Below are positions 36,210 to 47,465 of a DNA stretch of 64,000 nucleotides, in pieces. The position numbers and the translations under genes were made by a program. The notes under the pieces were generated by a model. The model was not told the DNA's origin and searched no databases. It worked only from the letters and a program-made list of their open reading frames with translations. Source of the DNA: Adiantum capillus-veneris (taxonomy: Eukaryota > Streptophyta > Polypodiopsida > Polypodiales > Pteridaceae); assembly GCA_014529385.2 (NCBI GenBank), contig CM043958.1, positions 144,595,734 to 144,659,733 of the forward strand, in the 5' to 3' direction. Position 1 is the first letter of the stretch. Each line of letters opens with the position of its first letter.

Positions 36210-36550
36210 TGTAATGTTTAATGGCATTATGGAACTGTATGACTTGAGAGAGGACTATTACCTTGACATAGTTTCCCAAAATATACAAGAGGATGTCATT
36301 ATATTCAACTCTGACAATGACAAGTATTATTTCATGGATGCTCATGGAACAGCAAATGAGTTTGTTGAACCAGCAGAGGCACTAGAAATGGTATAACGGG
36401 ATATAGCCGCATGTGCCGCAATTCTCCCAATGGAGACGGAGTTCAAGGTGGTGTAGGAAAGGGTTAAATTCACTGAGTTGGGGGAGAAGTCCTCCATCGT
36501 GATATTTGTAAAGGCCCATGTGAGCCAGCCATTGGCCATTTAGAAATCCC
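36029..36550 (+). pseudogene. Unrecognised broken coding remnant
   Basis: Frame 36029-36214 lies in the second duplication copy. Frame 36214-36396 (60 codons, FNGIMELYDLREDYYLDIVS) continues past a TAA with ERVKFTELGEKSSIVIFVKA. The amino-acid composition is protein-like but matches nothing I know. It could be a piece of a retroelement gag. Confidence 0.3.
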
Positions 36551-37190
36551 TAGGTATAAAAGGCAATAAGCTTAATGTGAAAAGTAGGCTTATCTTTTGG
36601 AGAAGAAAAAACTTTGTGTACGTACACTCAAGTAGCCAAGTAGCTCCAACTTGTAATTAACTTTTCTAATAATTGGGTTATCCGTTTTTAATTTCAAAAA
36701 CTTGCATTGTGTTCTTCTGTCCATGCTTTGGAGGGGGACCAGCTCCAAGCAAACCTAGTCCTCATCGAGTTTTCAATCTTAAGCGAGTATTCTCTTTGAA
36801 TTATGTGCATCATTATAGTGTCTTAATGTGTATTTGTGTAAAGAAATCAGCCCGAAACAAACTATATTCCCCTTGCTATCTTTCTCTTAAGGAAAACTCT
36901 CTCCTTTCATAGTTAAGTTTCGTTGAATCTACAAGTAAGTGTTAGATTTGCTAACAATCTAGATAAGAAATTTTGACCCAACACCACTAGGAACAAAGAA
37001 AGTGGTGGTTACAACCAACATTATAGAGGCATCTTGAACCATTGATGGAATCTACTCTGCAATAGATCTAGATTTTTCTAAGCGGAATATCTATAATCCC
37101 AAGCTTGGGTTAGATTCACTTGTCATCACACCCCAAGATACCTCGAGGACAATGCCAACCAAGCATGACTAGATGCTCCTAAAGGGAGCC

Positions 37191-37453
37191 TGTAACATTT
37201 AATGGCCTAGTAACTTGTGTGTAGCGGAAAATAGCATATACATAGTGAGCATTTCATAAGAATAGATTCCTAATGAGCATAGCAAGAGTGCTTGGATGGA
37301 GAGAGCAACAAAAATCATAACACCTAGTTAGATAGGCATGAACAATACTTCATAAGAGAGAGAAATTAAGCTATTGACAATAGTTGAGGACCGGACTTAC
37401 ATGGAGCCGGTCCCCCCTCCAAAAGGCTTTGTATTATAGGTTTCCCCCATCAA
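37191..37453 (-). repeat. F1 3' LTR fragment
   Basis: The outer 263 bp, starting TGTAACATTTAATGG in the plus direction. It stops within the sequence TTTCCCCCATCAA that is internal in the complete LTRs. Confidence 0.88.
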
Positions 37454-38225
37454 TCCCTCTTTGAACTTCTTGAGCTTGGACGACCTCTTCTACGCGGCAT
37501 AGATTTCCTATGGCCTCTTCTTTTTGGTGGTTCAAAAGTTGCATCATCACTTTCTTCGGAGGAGGAAAAATTTGAGGAGGATGGAGAAGAGCGTGACCTC
37601 TTTCTCGCCTTTTTCTTCCCTTGGTCTTCCTTGTTTGCATCATCACTTTCTTCATAAGAGGAAAAGGATGAAGAAGATGGAGAAGAGGGTGACCTCTTTC
37701 TCGCCTTTTTTTTGTCATCCCTCTTTGAATTATGGTGTGGAGAAGTGTGCGATGGTCTTCTCCATTTAGGGGGTGTTAAAGAGCGTTTTGCCTAACATCT
37801 TCATGGAGCCATCTCCGCCGAGGTGGCAGGAGACTCACTTCTTTCTCGTTCTTTTGGTGGGAGCTCTTTGTTCTCCTTTGGGAACGAGATGTGTCAAGTA
37901 GTAGATTTTTGATCCCTTCATACGGATCCTCTTCTTCTTCCCGAATCGGAGAGAGGCCTCTTCGAAGTCTCACAAGGAGGCTTCCAAGGTACTCTGTCTT
38001 CTTGGTGGGGAGTTTGGAGAATCCCATGAGCACGTAGCTGCCATTGCACTTCACTTTGGAGGGATGGATTGCCCGTGGCTTGTTGAAGCCTAGAAACAAG
38101 GTAGTTAACAAGCATAGGGACATCATTAGTAGCCTGCTCATTAGCAAAATCAAAGCTATCAACATTAATTTCACTCTCTTTATTATTGTCATCCATTCTA
38201 ACAACTTTTAGGTGTAAACTTTTTT
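37454..38225 (-). pseudogene. F1 gag fragment
   Basis: The minus strand starts MDDNNKESEINVDSFDFANE (38196) and is almost the same as the F3 gag start. A frameshift near 37920 moves it into the Lys/Arg/Ser-rich region that encodes KKARKR-SPSSPSSSS-like repeats. It ends at the deletion junction. Leader sequence follows on the right to 38599. Confidence 0.85.
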
Positions 38226-38599
38226 AGGTGTATTTTGGCACTTCAAGCCCTAGTTGCTACTCCTCTTAACCCCTTTAGAAAAGCACTCAAGCTCCTGTAC
38301 CCATGGCTTGAATATCATTAATGGCAAGCAATAAAAAGAGAGGGTCTTTCAACACCAAAACAGTACCGGCTCTTGTCAAGTTTCTAATAGCTCAATAGTG
38401 TTTAAGCCGTAGGCAGCCCCGTAGGACTCCACTATTAAGACCATAGCTCTCGACAGTCATGCCTCGTTATCTGCAGGAAGCAGGCCCACTGCAAGGTTGA
38501 AAAGTCCCTATTCTACTTATTCAATTGCAATTAATAATACCAACCATTTATAGCTAGCTTGAGGACCTCCCTTCTTGAGCAAGAAAAGAGAAACCTTGT

Positions 38600-38611
38600 G
38601 CTCTGATACCA
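38600..38611 (-). other. F1 primer-binding site
   Basis: TGGTATCAGAGC on the minus strand, one base inside the 5' LTR; an exact initiator-Met tRNA complement. The same arrangement occurs at 45873-45884 (F2) and 61588-61599 (F3). Confidence 0.93.
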
Positions 38612-38612
38612 A

Positions 38613-40225
38613 TGTAACATTGAATGGCCTAGTAACTTGCGTGTAGCGGAAAATAGCATAAACTTAGTGAGCATTTCATTAGAATAGATTCCTAATGAGC
38701 ACAGCAAGAGTGCTTGGATAGAGAGAGCAACAAAAAGCATAACACCTAGTTAGATAGGCATGAGCAATACTTCAAAAAGAGAGAGAAATTAAGCTATTGA
38801 CATTAGTTGAGGACTGGATTTAGCCGGTCCCCCCTCCAAAAGGCTTTGTATTATAAGTTTCCCCCATCAAGGGAGACATTTTACAATACAATACTTTGTG
38901 TTCCTTCAATAACTTGTTGGTACAGTGAAAATGGAAGCTTCAAGCACCATGCACACACTTATAAAACACAGCATCAATTCCCTCACGGTCTCAGACCCAA
39001 GACCTCACACACCTTCGATGATGGTGAGAGCTAGCGGGGTATGAGAGTATATTGAGAGGAAGAAGGAGTATTCTTACGAGAAAGAAGTATATCTCCTCAC
39101 GTAATCACTCATAAAATCTTAGCATAGCTTAGTAATTAGCATGGTGAGGAGATGGTAAGAGGAGATGAGCATGCATTGGAGCTTGGCTCTTGGTTGCATT
39201 TGAATCACAAAGCCAAGAGTTGTTGGTGTAGGCCTCCCTTCTCACAAGCTTGGAGTAGATGATGAGCTTTCCATTAAAGCTTGAGAATGAAAAAGAGTCG
39301 TCTTTACTTCACACATGAGATTGTGTGAGTGTGTGTGTGTGTGTGTGTGTTAATGCCTTGCCAAAATCAGCCCCCCCTCTCTCTTGGTCGACCCCTCTTG
39401 CATTTTACTCATGCTGGCACCCTATTGGACCCTTCAAAGCTTAGCCAATGATAATTAAGAAGCATAAGTGATAGCCTTGTGACATGTGTCCCCCTTTCCC
39501 CTTTTGTGAGAGCTTTAGGTAATTGAATAATGCAATTAAACTTTCATTGGACCCCTTAGTCGTCTGGCCAAGAGGAATCAGGCAAGCCATTGGGCTGTTG
39601 AATGCTCATTGGACCCCTTGGGAGATTTTCCAATAGTCTTCTAGAGAGCTTAATTTCTATTGGTTCTTTTATCAGGTGTTTTAAAATGAATTAAACTAAA
39701 TGGGCTCTAGCCTAATTCTCATTGGTCCACCTCTATGGCCATCCACCAATAGGAATTGAATGCATCTTGGGGGCAACTGGCCTAGGAAGCTGACATGTGT
39801 CCCCTATTCCCTTTGTGTAAAGGAAGCCTGCTATAGTGTGTGTGAGTTTCTCTCTCATCCCCTACTAAAAGGGCTCGCCCCCTCCTATCTAGGGATATGT
39901 GAAGACTTTTTGGTCTTCACATAAGCATTCAATATTACCTAGCGTTTGACCATTGGACCTAACCTTTGAGTTTTGGAACCTTACCATTTTGGAAGTCCTA
40001 ACGGGCTGAACCTCAGGGTCTTTGAAGCCTATTGTTTACACATTGCTGCTTTTGCAGATGTCCCCCTCTTTGGATCCCTATTTTCCCTCCTTTGGATCCC
40101 TATTGTGGCCGATTTGCCAGCTTAACCAATATTCTAGCTTTTTCTCCCCTAGTACTCCCCATATTAAATGATCAGTTTAACATGAGAAAATCATTTAAGA
40201 GAATTAGATATTAGTTATTATGACA
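38613..40225 (-). repeat. F1 5' LTR
   Basis: 1613 bp, plus-direction ends TGTAACATTGAATGG and TTAGTTATTATGACA. It includes a short GT run (about 39327-39350). Within its first 250 bp it shares a 6-bp deletion and several single-base variants with the F2 right LTR but not with its own left LTR. Confidence 0.9.
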
Positions 40226-40230
40226 GAGCC

Positions 40231-40672
40231 GCTTGGTTGATTATATACCGTTGGATTCTGAGCTTGATTCCATCCAAAAAGAAGCGTTGTTTAAAATGTA
40301 TACGAACCGTGGTATCCTTATAAAAGCACATTAAGTTCTTAATGAGCTTTCAATCAAAAAAGTAGCCTCTCAAAACATGTTGATTGCAGGATATGCCCAA
40401 CATGGTTATGGCAAGGACTAAAATACAAATTACAAGAGAGAAATTTGCATGGCTGTGGAAAAGACTTGAATACCAAATTATCAAAAAGAAATTCAGGTTT
40501 GTTATCTTGTTCTTGAATACCATGATTATGAGGTGGAAAATGGACTACAGAGCCAGGAACAACTTTTGTTTCATATAAATTTTGGAGAGACACTGCAGTA
40601 ACTCTCCACCATACTATGGCTCTCATGTGGACCGTGCATTGTCTATTTTTTAAATATTTTTTTTGAATTTTT
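40231..40672. other. Sequence between F1 and copia E, with a PPR-like peptide remnant
   Basis: The plus-strand frame 40344-40421 reads KKVASQNMLIAGYAQHGYGKD before a TAA if the last 21 codons are taken; the core IAGYAQHGYG is typical of a pentatricopeptide (PPR) motif. No other PPR units are visible. A related copy with more decay occurs at 53082-53108. Further right, a block at 40575-40620 resembles 53848-53895. Confidence 0.35.
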
Positions 40673-40915
40673 TGCTACCATATACATGTGGTAGTGATGT
40701 GTATGAACACACTTAGGACCGCCAGGGTATTTTTTCCCTCACTAGGAGTCCCCCCCCCCCCCCCCCCCCCTCTCAATGCATTGTATATACGCCCATCATT
40801 CTAGGGCTATCCATCTTTCCATTGCACACTAAGTAAAACACTCTCTGTTGTGTGCCTTGAGCTTCCTTCATCTTCTCCAAGATGTGTGTATTTTCCTGCA
40901 AACCTAATTGCAACA
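40673..40915 (+). repeat. Copia E 5' LTR
   Basis: 243 bp, TGCTACCATATACATG...TTGCAACA, with a run of 21 C at 40750-40770. The priming site TGGTATAAGAGC (40918-40929; one mismatch to the initiator-Met complement) follows two bases later. Confidence 0.88.
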
Positions 40916-41230
40916 ATTGGTATAAGAGCATGTTGCATCCTCCCAGGCTTAGCTGCAGTAGCAGCTCCATCACACTCCTGCTCACTTTCTCCAATTTTAA
41001 TGAGCTATGGCAAGCATTCGTAGATCAACAACTTTTTTGTTCGGGGTCATTTTGGCCTCAATTTCCACTACAGGTAGTACTATGCAGGCTATTTCATCAT
41101 TTTGTGCAAAAAAAATTGTCAGTGCCGTTTTCTACATAGCAGGTCTTCTATGGTTTGTGCTATAAAGCACGTGTTGTTCCCGCTTTCTTTCTCCTCTTTT
41201 CGGGTATTTTTCACATCAAGGGCATTCACC

Positions 41231-41604
41231 ATGGCTGACAACAACACAGATGTGTTCAAAATGTTTGCTGCAGAGGACAGATTGGATGGGGACAATTACC
41301 CTATGCGGGCTTGCTACAAGGATTGCTAATATTACAGTTGTTTTGCCTACGGGGCAGAACAAGCTCGTTGGGTGTAAAAGATACGCAGGCTCATGCATTG
41401 ATTGCATTGTCTGTGAAGCTCACTAATACTCCTCACATTCACTCATTGAAATCTACGAAACAGGCTTGGGATATTATGGCTGGTCTTTATGCAAGTCGCA
41501 ATGAGGCAAAAATTGCATTGTTGCGTAAAGAGCTGGAGTCGAAGATTATGCATGAGGAAGATGCCATGGACACTTCCTTGCTCGTGTCAAGGATATCAAT
41601 GTAA
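41231..41604 (+). pseudogene. Copia E gag, N-terminal fragment
   Basis: ATG at 41231 (MADNNTDVFKMFAAEDRLDG). A frameshift near 41310 moves into frame 41311-41604, with TPHIHSLKSTKQAWDIMAGL and KIALLRKELESKIMHEEDAM, the standard copia gag core. The rest of gag, protease and integrase are absent. Confidence 0.85.
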
Positions 41605-42700
41605 TGTCAGCTCACATGACATTTATGACACTTTGTTGCCTCTTTGCAACGGTGGAAGTTCAAATCTAAATTTCAATGAGACAAATGTACAGCCTATGGG
41701 GGCTTCTAAAAATGTTACAGATCAGCCTATTACTGATGCAGATGTACTTGATGAGGAAAGGGATGATAATGAGCAAGCTAGAGGTATGCGTAAATGGTTG
41801 GTGCATACTTTGTGTGACACTAAATTGGATGCACCTTTGTCTAGTTGTACTCGTTCATGTTCTCGCCATGCATCTTATGCATCAGATTGTTATGCTTTGG
41901 CTGTGTCTAACTTACATGATGATGTTGAGGAACCTCCATCTTTTGATGAAGCACATAATTCAAAAAATTGGATGGCTACCATGCAATCAGAAATATGATG
42001 CACTTATAAAAATTGACACATGGACTTTATGTGATTTGCCTTCTAGAAAAAAGGCCATTGGTACAAAGTGAGTTTACAAGTTAAAACGCAAGCTGGATAG
42101 TGAGATTGATTGCCATAAGGCTCGACTTGTTGCAATAGGTTATGCACACCAAAAAATCATAGATATGAAGAGACTTTTGCTCCCACTTGTCGTATGACTA
42201 CTGTGGGTTTCCTATGTGCATTGGCAGCTCATTTTGGTTGGGATGTACATCAATCTAACATTGTTACTGCTTCCTTGAATGGTGACATACTTGAGGAAGT
42301 TTATGTAACGCAGTCTCGCAATTTTGTCAAGAAAGGACAAGAGGATAAAGTGTGTAGATGTAAGAAAGCTTTGTATGGGTTAAAGCAATCTCTTCATGTT
42401 TGGTATGAGAAGGTTGACACTCATTTGGCCAAACGAGGCTTTTGTAACAATCCAACAAATAGCACATTGTATGTAAAGTGTGAGGGTGATGTACTTCTCA
42501 TTGTGGTTCTTTATGTGGATGATTTGTTGATCACTGGACGAAATGAGAGACATATAGATGAATTTAAGGCTGATTTGAATGCTACTTTCAAGATGAAAGA
42601 TCTGGGGTTGTTACATCATTACTTGGGTATATAGTTTAACCAGTGTGATGGTGGTATTGCCTTGAGTAAAAAAAGTTACATAGAGACATTGCTGTGTAAG
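41605..42700 (+). pseudogene. Copia E reverse transcriptase
   Basis: After a linker (41640-41930), EEPPSFDEAHNSKNWMATMQ marks the start of copia RT. A frameshift follows, then CHKARLVAIGYAHQ, FGWDVHQSNIVTASLNGDIL, KALYGLKQSLHVWYEK and VVLYVDDLLITGRNERHID (catalytic YVDD at about 42512-42523). The sequence LSKKSYIETLLCK is cut at 42700 by F2 and resumes as FGLEDCKPTATPME at 47466. Confidence 0.9.
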
Positions 42701-43985
42701 TGTAACATTTAATGGTCTAGTAACTTGTGTGTAGCGGAAAATAGCGGTGAGCATTTCATTAGAATAGATTCCTAATGAGCATAGCGAGAGTGCTTTGATG
42801 GAGAGAGCAACAAAAATCATAACACCTAGTTAGATAGGCATGAACAATACTTCAAAAAGAGAGAGAAATTAAGCTATTGGCAACAGTTGGGGACCGGATT
42901 TACATGGAGCCAGTCTCCCCTCCAAAAGGCTTTGTATTATAGGTTTCCCCCATCAAGAGAGACATTTTACAATACAATACTTTGTGTTCCTTCAATAACT
43001 TGCTGGTGCAATGAAGATGGAAGCTTCAAGCACCAAGCTCACACTTGTAAAACACAACATCAATTCCCTCACGGTCTTAGACCCAAGACCTCACACACCT
43101 TCGAAGATGGTGAGAGCTAGTGGTATATGAGAGTAGATCGAGAGGAAGAAGGAGTATTCTTACAAGAAAGAAGTATGTCTCCTCACATAATCACTCATAA
43201 TAGCTTAGCACAGCTTAGTAATTAGCATGGTAGAGGAGATGAGCATGCATTGGAGCTTGGCTCTTGGTTGGATTTGCATCACAAAGTCAAGAGTTGTTGG
43301 TGTAATAAAGCCTTGCAAAAATCAGCCCCCTCTCTCTCAAGCTTGGAGTAGATGATGAGCTTTCCATTAAAGCTTGAGAAGGAGATAGTCTTCTTTACTC
43401 CGCACATGAGATTGTGTGAGTGTGTGTAATAAAGCCTTGCAAAAATCAGCCCCCTCTCTCTCTTGGTCAATCCCTCTTGCTTTTTAATCATGTTGGCATC
43501 CTATTGGATCCTGCAAAGCTTAGCCAATGACAATTAAGAAGCATAAGTGATAGCCTTGTGACATGTGTCCTCCTTTCCCCTTTTGTGAGAGCTTTAAGTA
43601 TTTAAATGATGCAATTAAACTCTACTTGGACCCCTTAGTCTTCTGGTCAATAGGAATCAGGCAAGCCATTGGGCTGCTGAATGCTCATTGGATCCCTTGG
43701 GAGACTGTCCAATAGTCTTCTAGAGAGCTTAATTTCTATTGGTTTTATTATCAAGTGTTTTCAAATGAATTAAACTAAAGTACTCTAGCCTAATTCTCAT
43801 TGGTCCACCTCTATGGCCATCCAATAGGATTTGAATATACCTTGGGGGCAACTGGCCTAGGGAGCTGACATGTGTCCACTATGCCCTTTGTGTAAAGGGA
43901 GCTTGCAAGAGTGTGTGTGTTTCTCTCTCATCCCCTACTAAAAGGGCTTGCGCCCTCAAGGATAGGGATGTGGGAAGACTTTTGA
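42701..43985 (-). repeat. F2 3' LTR (inner end missing)
   Basis: Plus-direction start TGTAACATTTAATGG. It is deleted near 43985, where it joins internal sequence equivalent to about 56066 of F3 (CATTAGTCCTATCAATCTTC). A segment with GTGTGTAATAAAGCCTTGC is partly duplicated at about 43300-43450. Confidence 0.85.
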
Positions 43986-45642
43986 TGTTTGCGCATTAGT
44001 CCTATCAATCTTCCACATAAGAGTGACAAGCTATACTTGGTGTTTGGAAGACGTCGTTTCCGCAAACTTGATCCTAAGCATGCATACTTCTTAACATTTG
44101 TGCACAATAAAGAAAAAGAGAGTCTTATAAGACAAAAACTTTGTTCATTTTAAACATTTTTACATTTGCTTAGTCTAGGGAAGCATTGTAAGCATTGACA
44201 AGGTTTAGGTTATCCTTTAATTGTATGCCTTGCATCCATCTAGCATCTTCATAAGATACCGTCAGATAATCTTACCGTCTCTCAATACCTTGTCTTCATG
44301 TTGGAGAATGGACTTGGGCTGCAGCACCTCTTCTTGGTCCTTGATCTCCGGTGGTCTTCAATAGTTGGTTCTTGAGGTGGCTCTCCTTTGTAAGGCTTTA
44401 GTAGGCTCTCCTTTGTAAGGCTTTAGTAGGCTCACATGGATAGCATTGTGTATGAGCCAATGGCTAGGCAACTTGAGTTGATAGTCCATCTCATTGATTG
44501 GCCTAAGAATCTGGAAGGGACCATAGTACCTTTTTGCTAACTTAGCATAGCACTTTTGGTGTCCCATAGGATTCTTGCCCGTCGTGTGCCTTAATCAAGC
44601 CTTGGGAAATTTAAGCAAGACCCAATCATTTTCTTTAAAGGCTTGGGCTCTTTTGTGCTTATCAACAGCAACCTTTTGCCTTTGTTGTGAGATAGAGATA
44701 GCGTCCTTAATCTTTTGGAAAGAATTTGTAGGTCTTGGCTATACTCATCTGCAACAAAGATATTCTCGTGTACCTTAAGTAGCAGGGGACTTTTGGATCT
44801 TCCCTCAATTACCTCGAAAGGTGCTTTTCCCGTGGAGGTATGTACAGTATTATTGTAGGCATACTCCACTAAGGGTAAGTACTTCTCCCATTGGGACCTT
44901 TGATCTACTTCCGTTACGTAGGCTTTTAGTAGATCAAGAATTGTTAGGTTAGCTATTTCACTTTGGCCATCGTTTGAGGGTGATAGGCCAAAGAGAAGTT
45001 TAACCTTGTCCCTAAATTCTCAAAGAGACCCTTCCAGAAATTACTGGTCATTCTAGGATCTCTATCTGACACTATGCACATTGGCAAGCCATGGTACTTG
45101 AAGATTTGCGATATGAAGAGGGTTGCCATTTGATCGGCTTTGATAGTCTTTTGACAGGTATAAAATGAGCTTGTTTGCTAAACCAATCTACTATCGTCCA
45201 TATTCCCGTATTCCCATGGATAGACTTAGGCAATCCAAAGATAAAATCCATGGATATGCTCTCCCATGGTGAATTAGGGACTGGCAAAGGTTAAAGCAAT
45301 CCAGGTTGCTTCCCTCTATCAAACTTCATCTTTTGGCATACCACACATTTAGAAACATACTCTTGTATTTTTGCTTTCATGATAGGCCAATAGAAATATG
45401 TTTCTATCCCTTTTAAGGTAGACTAAATCCCTCTATGCCCTGCATAAGGAGGAGCATGAGATTCATACATTACTTTCTCACACAATGGGTTAGTAATGCA
45501 TAGTCTATTGCCATAGAGAAGATAACCATCTTGTAGAGTAAATGGTTCCTCTTTCTTCCCTAGTGCAAGGGATGAAATCATATCTCTAAAATTGGGATCA
45601 ATAGCATACTCATCTATCATAGAAGATAGATCATTGTAAGTT
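43986..45642 (-). pseudogene. F2 integrase and chromodomain remnant
   Basis: Minus-strand frames match F3: MIDEYAIDPNFRDMISSLAL and ESHAPPYAGHRGI (zinc region, 45620-45423), SMDFIFGLPKSIHGNTGIW with the first catalytic Asp (45287-45072), YAYNNTVHTSTGKAPFEVIE (44869) and [20 protein letters not shown] (44567). The chromodomain end near 44220-44300 is partly lost. A direct repeat at about 44382-44430 inserts a duplicated CTCTCCTTTGTAAGGCTTTA. Confidence 0.85.
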
Positions 45643-45885
45643 GTTCAAGCTTCTAATAGCTCAATAGTGTTTAAGCCATAGGCAAGCCCCGTAGGACTCC
45701 ACTATTACAAACATAGCTCTTGAGGACGGTGATGCCCCGTTATCGGCACAAAGTAGGCACCTTGTAAGGCTGAAAAATCCCTATTCTACTTACTCAATTG
45801 CAATTAATAATACCAACCATTTATAGTTAGCTTGAGGACCTCCCTTCTTGATCAAGAAAAGAGAAACCTTGTGCTCTGATACCAA

Positions 45886-47460
45886 TGTAACATTGAATGG
45901 CCTAGTAACTTGTGTGTAGCGGAAAATAGCATAAACTTAGTGAGCATTTCATTAGAATAGATTCCTAATGAGCACAACAAAAGTGCTTGGACAGAGAGAG
46001 CAACAAAAAGCATAACACCTAGTTAGATAGGCATGAGCAATACTTCAAAAAGAGAGAGAAATTAAGCTATTGACATTAGTTGAGGACTGGATTTAGCCGG
46101 TCCCCCCTCCAAAAGGCTTTGTATTATAGGTTTCCACCATCAAGGGAGACATTTTATAATACAATACTTTGTGTTCCTTCAATAACTTGCTGGTGCAATG
46201 AAGATGGAAGCTTCAAGCACCAAGCTCACACTTGTAAAACACAACATCAATTCCCTCAAGATCTCAGACCCAAGACCTCACACACCTTCGAAGATGGTGA
46301 GAGCTAGCGGGGTATGAGAGTAGATCGAGAGGAAGAAGGAGTATTCTTACGAGAAAGAAGTATGTCTCCTCACATAATCACTCATAAGAGCTTAGCATAG
46401 CTTAGTAATTAGCATGGTAGAGGAGATGAGCATGCATTGGAGCTTGGCTCTTGGTTGGATTTGCATCACAAAGACAAGAGTTGCTGGTGTAGGCCTCCCT
46501 TCTCACAAGGTTGGAGTAGATGATGAGCTTTTCATTAAAGCTTGAGAAGGAGATAGTCTTCTTTACTCCACATATGAGATTGTGTGAGTGTGTGTGTGTG
46601 TGTGATAATGCCTTGCCAAAATCAGCCCCCTCTCTCTCTTGGTCGACCCCTCTTGCTTTTTACTCATGCTGCATCCTATTGGATCCTGCAAAGCTTAGCC
46701 AATGACAATTAAGAAGCATAAGTAATAGCCTTGTGACATGTGTCCCCCTTTCCCCTTTTGTGAGAGCTTTAGGTGTTTAAATAATGCAATTAAACTCTCA
46801 TTAGACCCCTTAGTCTTCTGGCCAATAGGAATCATGCAAGCCTTTGGACTGCTGAATGCTCATTGAACCCTTGGGAGACTGTCCAATAGTCTTCTAGAGA
46901 GCTTAATTTCTATTGTTTCTTTTATCAAGTGTTTTTAAATGATTAAACTAAATGTACTCTCGCCTAATTCTCATCGGTCCACCTTTATGGCCATCCAGTA
47001 GGATTTGAATGCACCTTGGGGGCAACTGGCCTAGGGAGCTGACATGTGTCCACTATGCCCTTTGTGTAAAGGGAGCTTGCAAGAGTGTGTGTGTGTGTGT
47101 TTCTCTCTCATTCCCTACTAAAAGGGCTTGCCCCCTCAAGGATAGGGATGTGGGAAGACTTTTGAGTCTTCCCACAAGCATCCAATTTACCTAGAGTTTG
47201 ACCATTGAACATAACCTTTGAATTTTGGAACCTCAGCATTTGGAAGTTTTAATGGGCCGAACCTTAGGGTCTTTGAAGCCCATTGTTGCACATTTCTCTT
47301 TTGCAGATGGCCCCCCCTTTGGATCCCTATTTTCTCTCCTTTGGATCCTTATTGTGACTAGTCTGCCGGCTTAACCAATATACTAGCTTTTTCTCGCATG
47401 GTACTTCCCCATATTAAATGATCAGTTTAACATGAGAAAATCATTTAGGAGGATTAGATA
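45886..47460 (-). repeat. F2 5' LTR
   Basis: 1575 bp from TGTAACATTGAATGG to GGATTAGATA. The priming site is at 45873-45884 (exact). It resembles the F1 right LTR more closely than its own left LTR. Confidence 0.9.
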
Positions 47461-47465
47461 GTAAG

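Larger units (their letters stand above)
34483..37185. other. Unassigned AT-rich sequence
   Basis: No clear gene. It contains A/T homopolymers near 34960-35060, the tandem duplication at 35796-36209 and two short adjoining frames described separately. 36570-36985 has an LTR-like look and ends GACCCAACA, but no partner was found. Confidence 0.4.
37191..40225 (-). mobile_element. Chromodomain gypsy family F, copy F1 (internally deleted)
   Basis: A 3.0-kb minus-strand copy flanked by perfect GAGCC duplications (37186-37190 and 40226-40230). It has a truncated 3' LTR (37191-37453), a gag fragment, a leader, a priming site and a complete 5' LTR (38613-40225). Compared with F3 it lacks most of the 3' LTR and everything from chromodomain through the second half of gag. 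The deletion joins LTR sequence directly to gag at about 37453/37454. Confidence 0.9.
42701..47460 (-). mobile_element. Chromodomain gypsy copy F2 (internally deleted), nested in copia E
   Basis: A 4.76-kb minus-strand insertion in the E RT frame, flanked by perfect GTAAG duplications (42696-42700 and 47461-47465). It has a 3' LTR truncated on its inner side, integrase sequence, then a deletion from integrase to leader at about 45642 that removes gag, protease, RT and RNase H, and then the priming site and 5' LTR. The right terminus lacks the last 15 bases found in the other copies, yet abuts the duplication. Confidence 0.9.

Noticed and set aside
36570-36985. Possible LTR ending GACCCAACA
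   Set aside because: No partner LTR, priming site, polypurine tract or target duplication could be found in the window.
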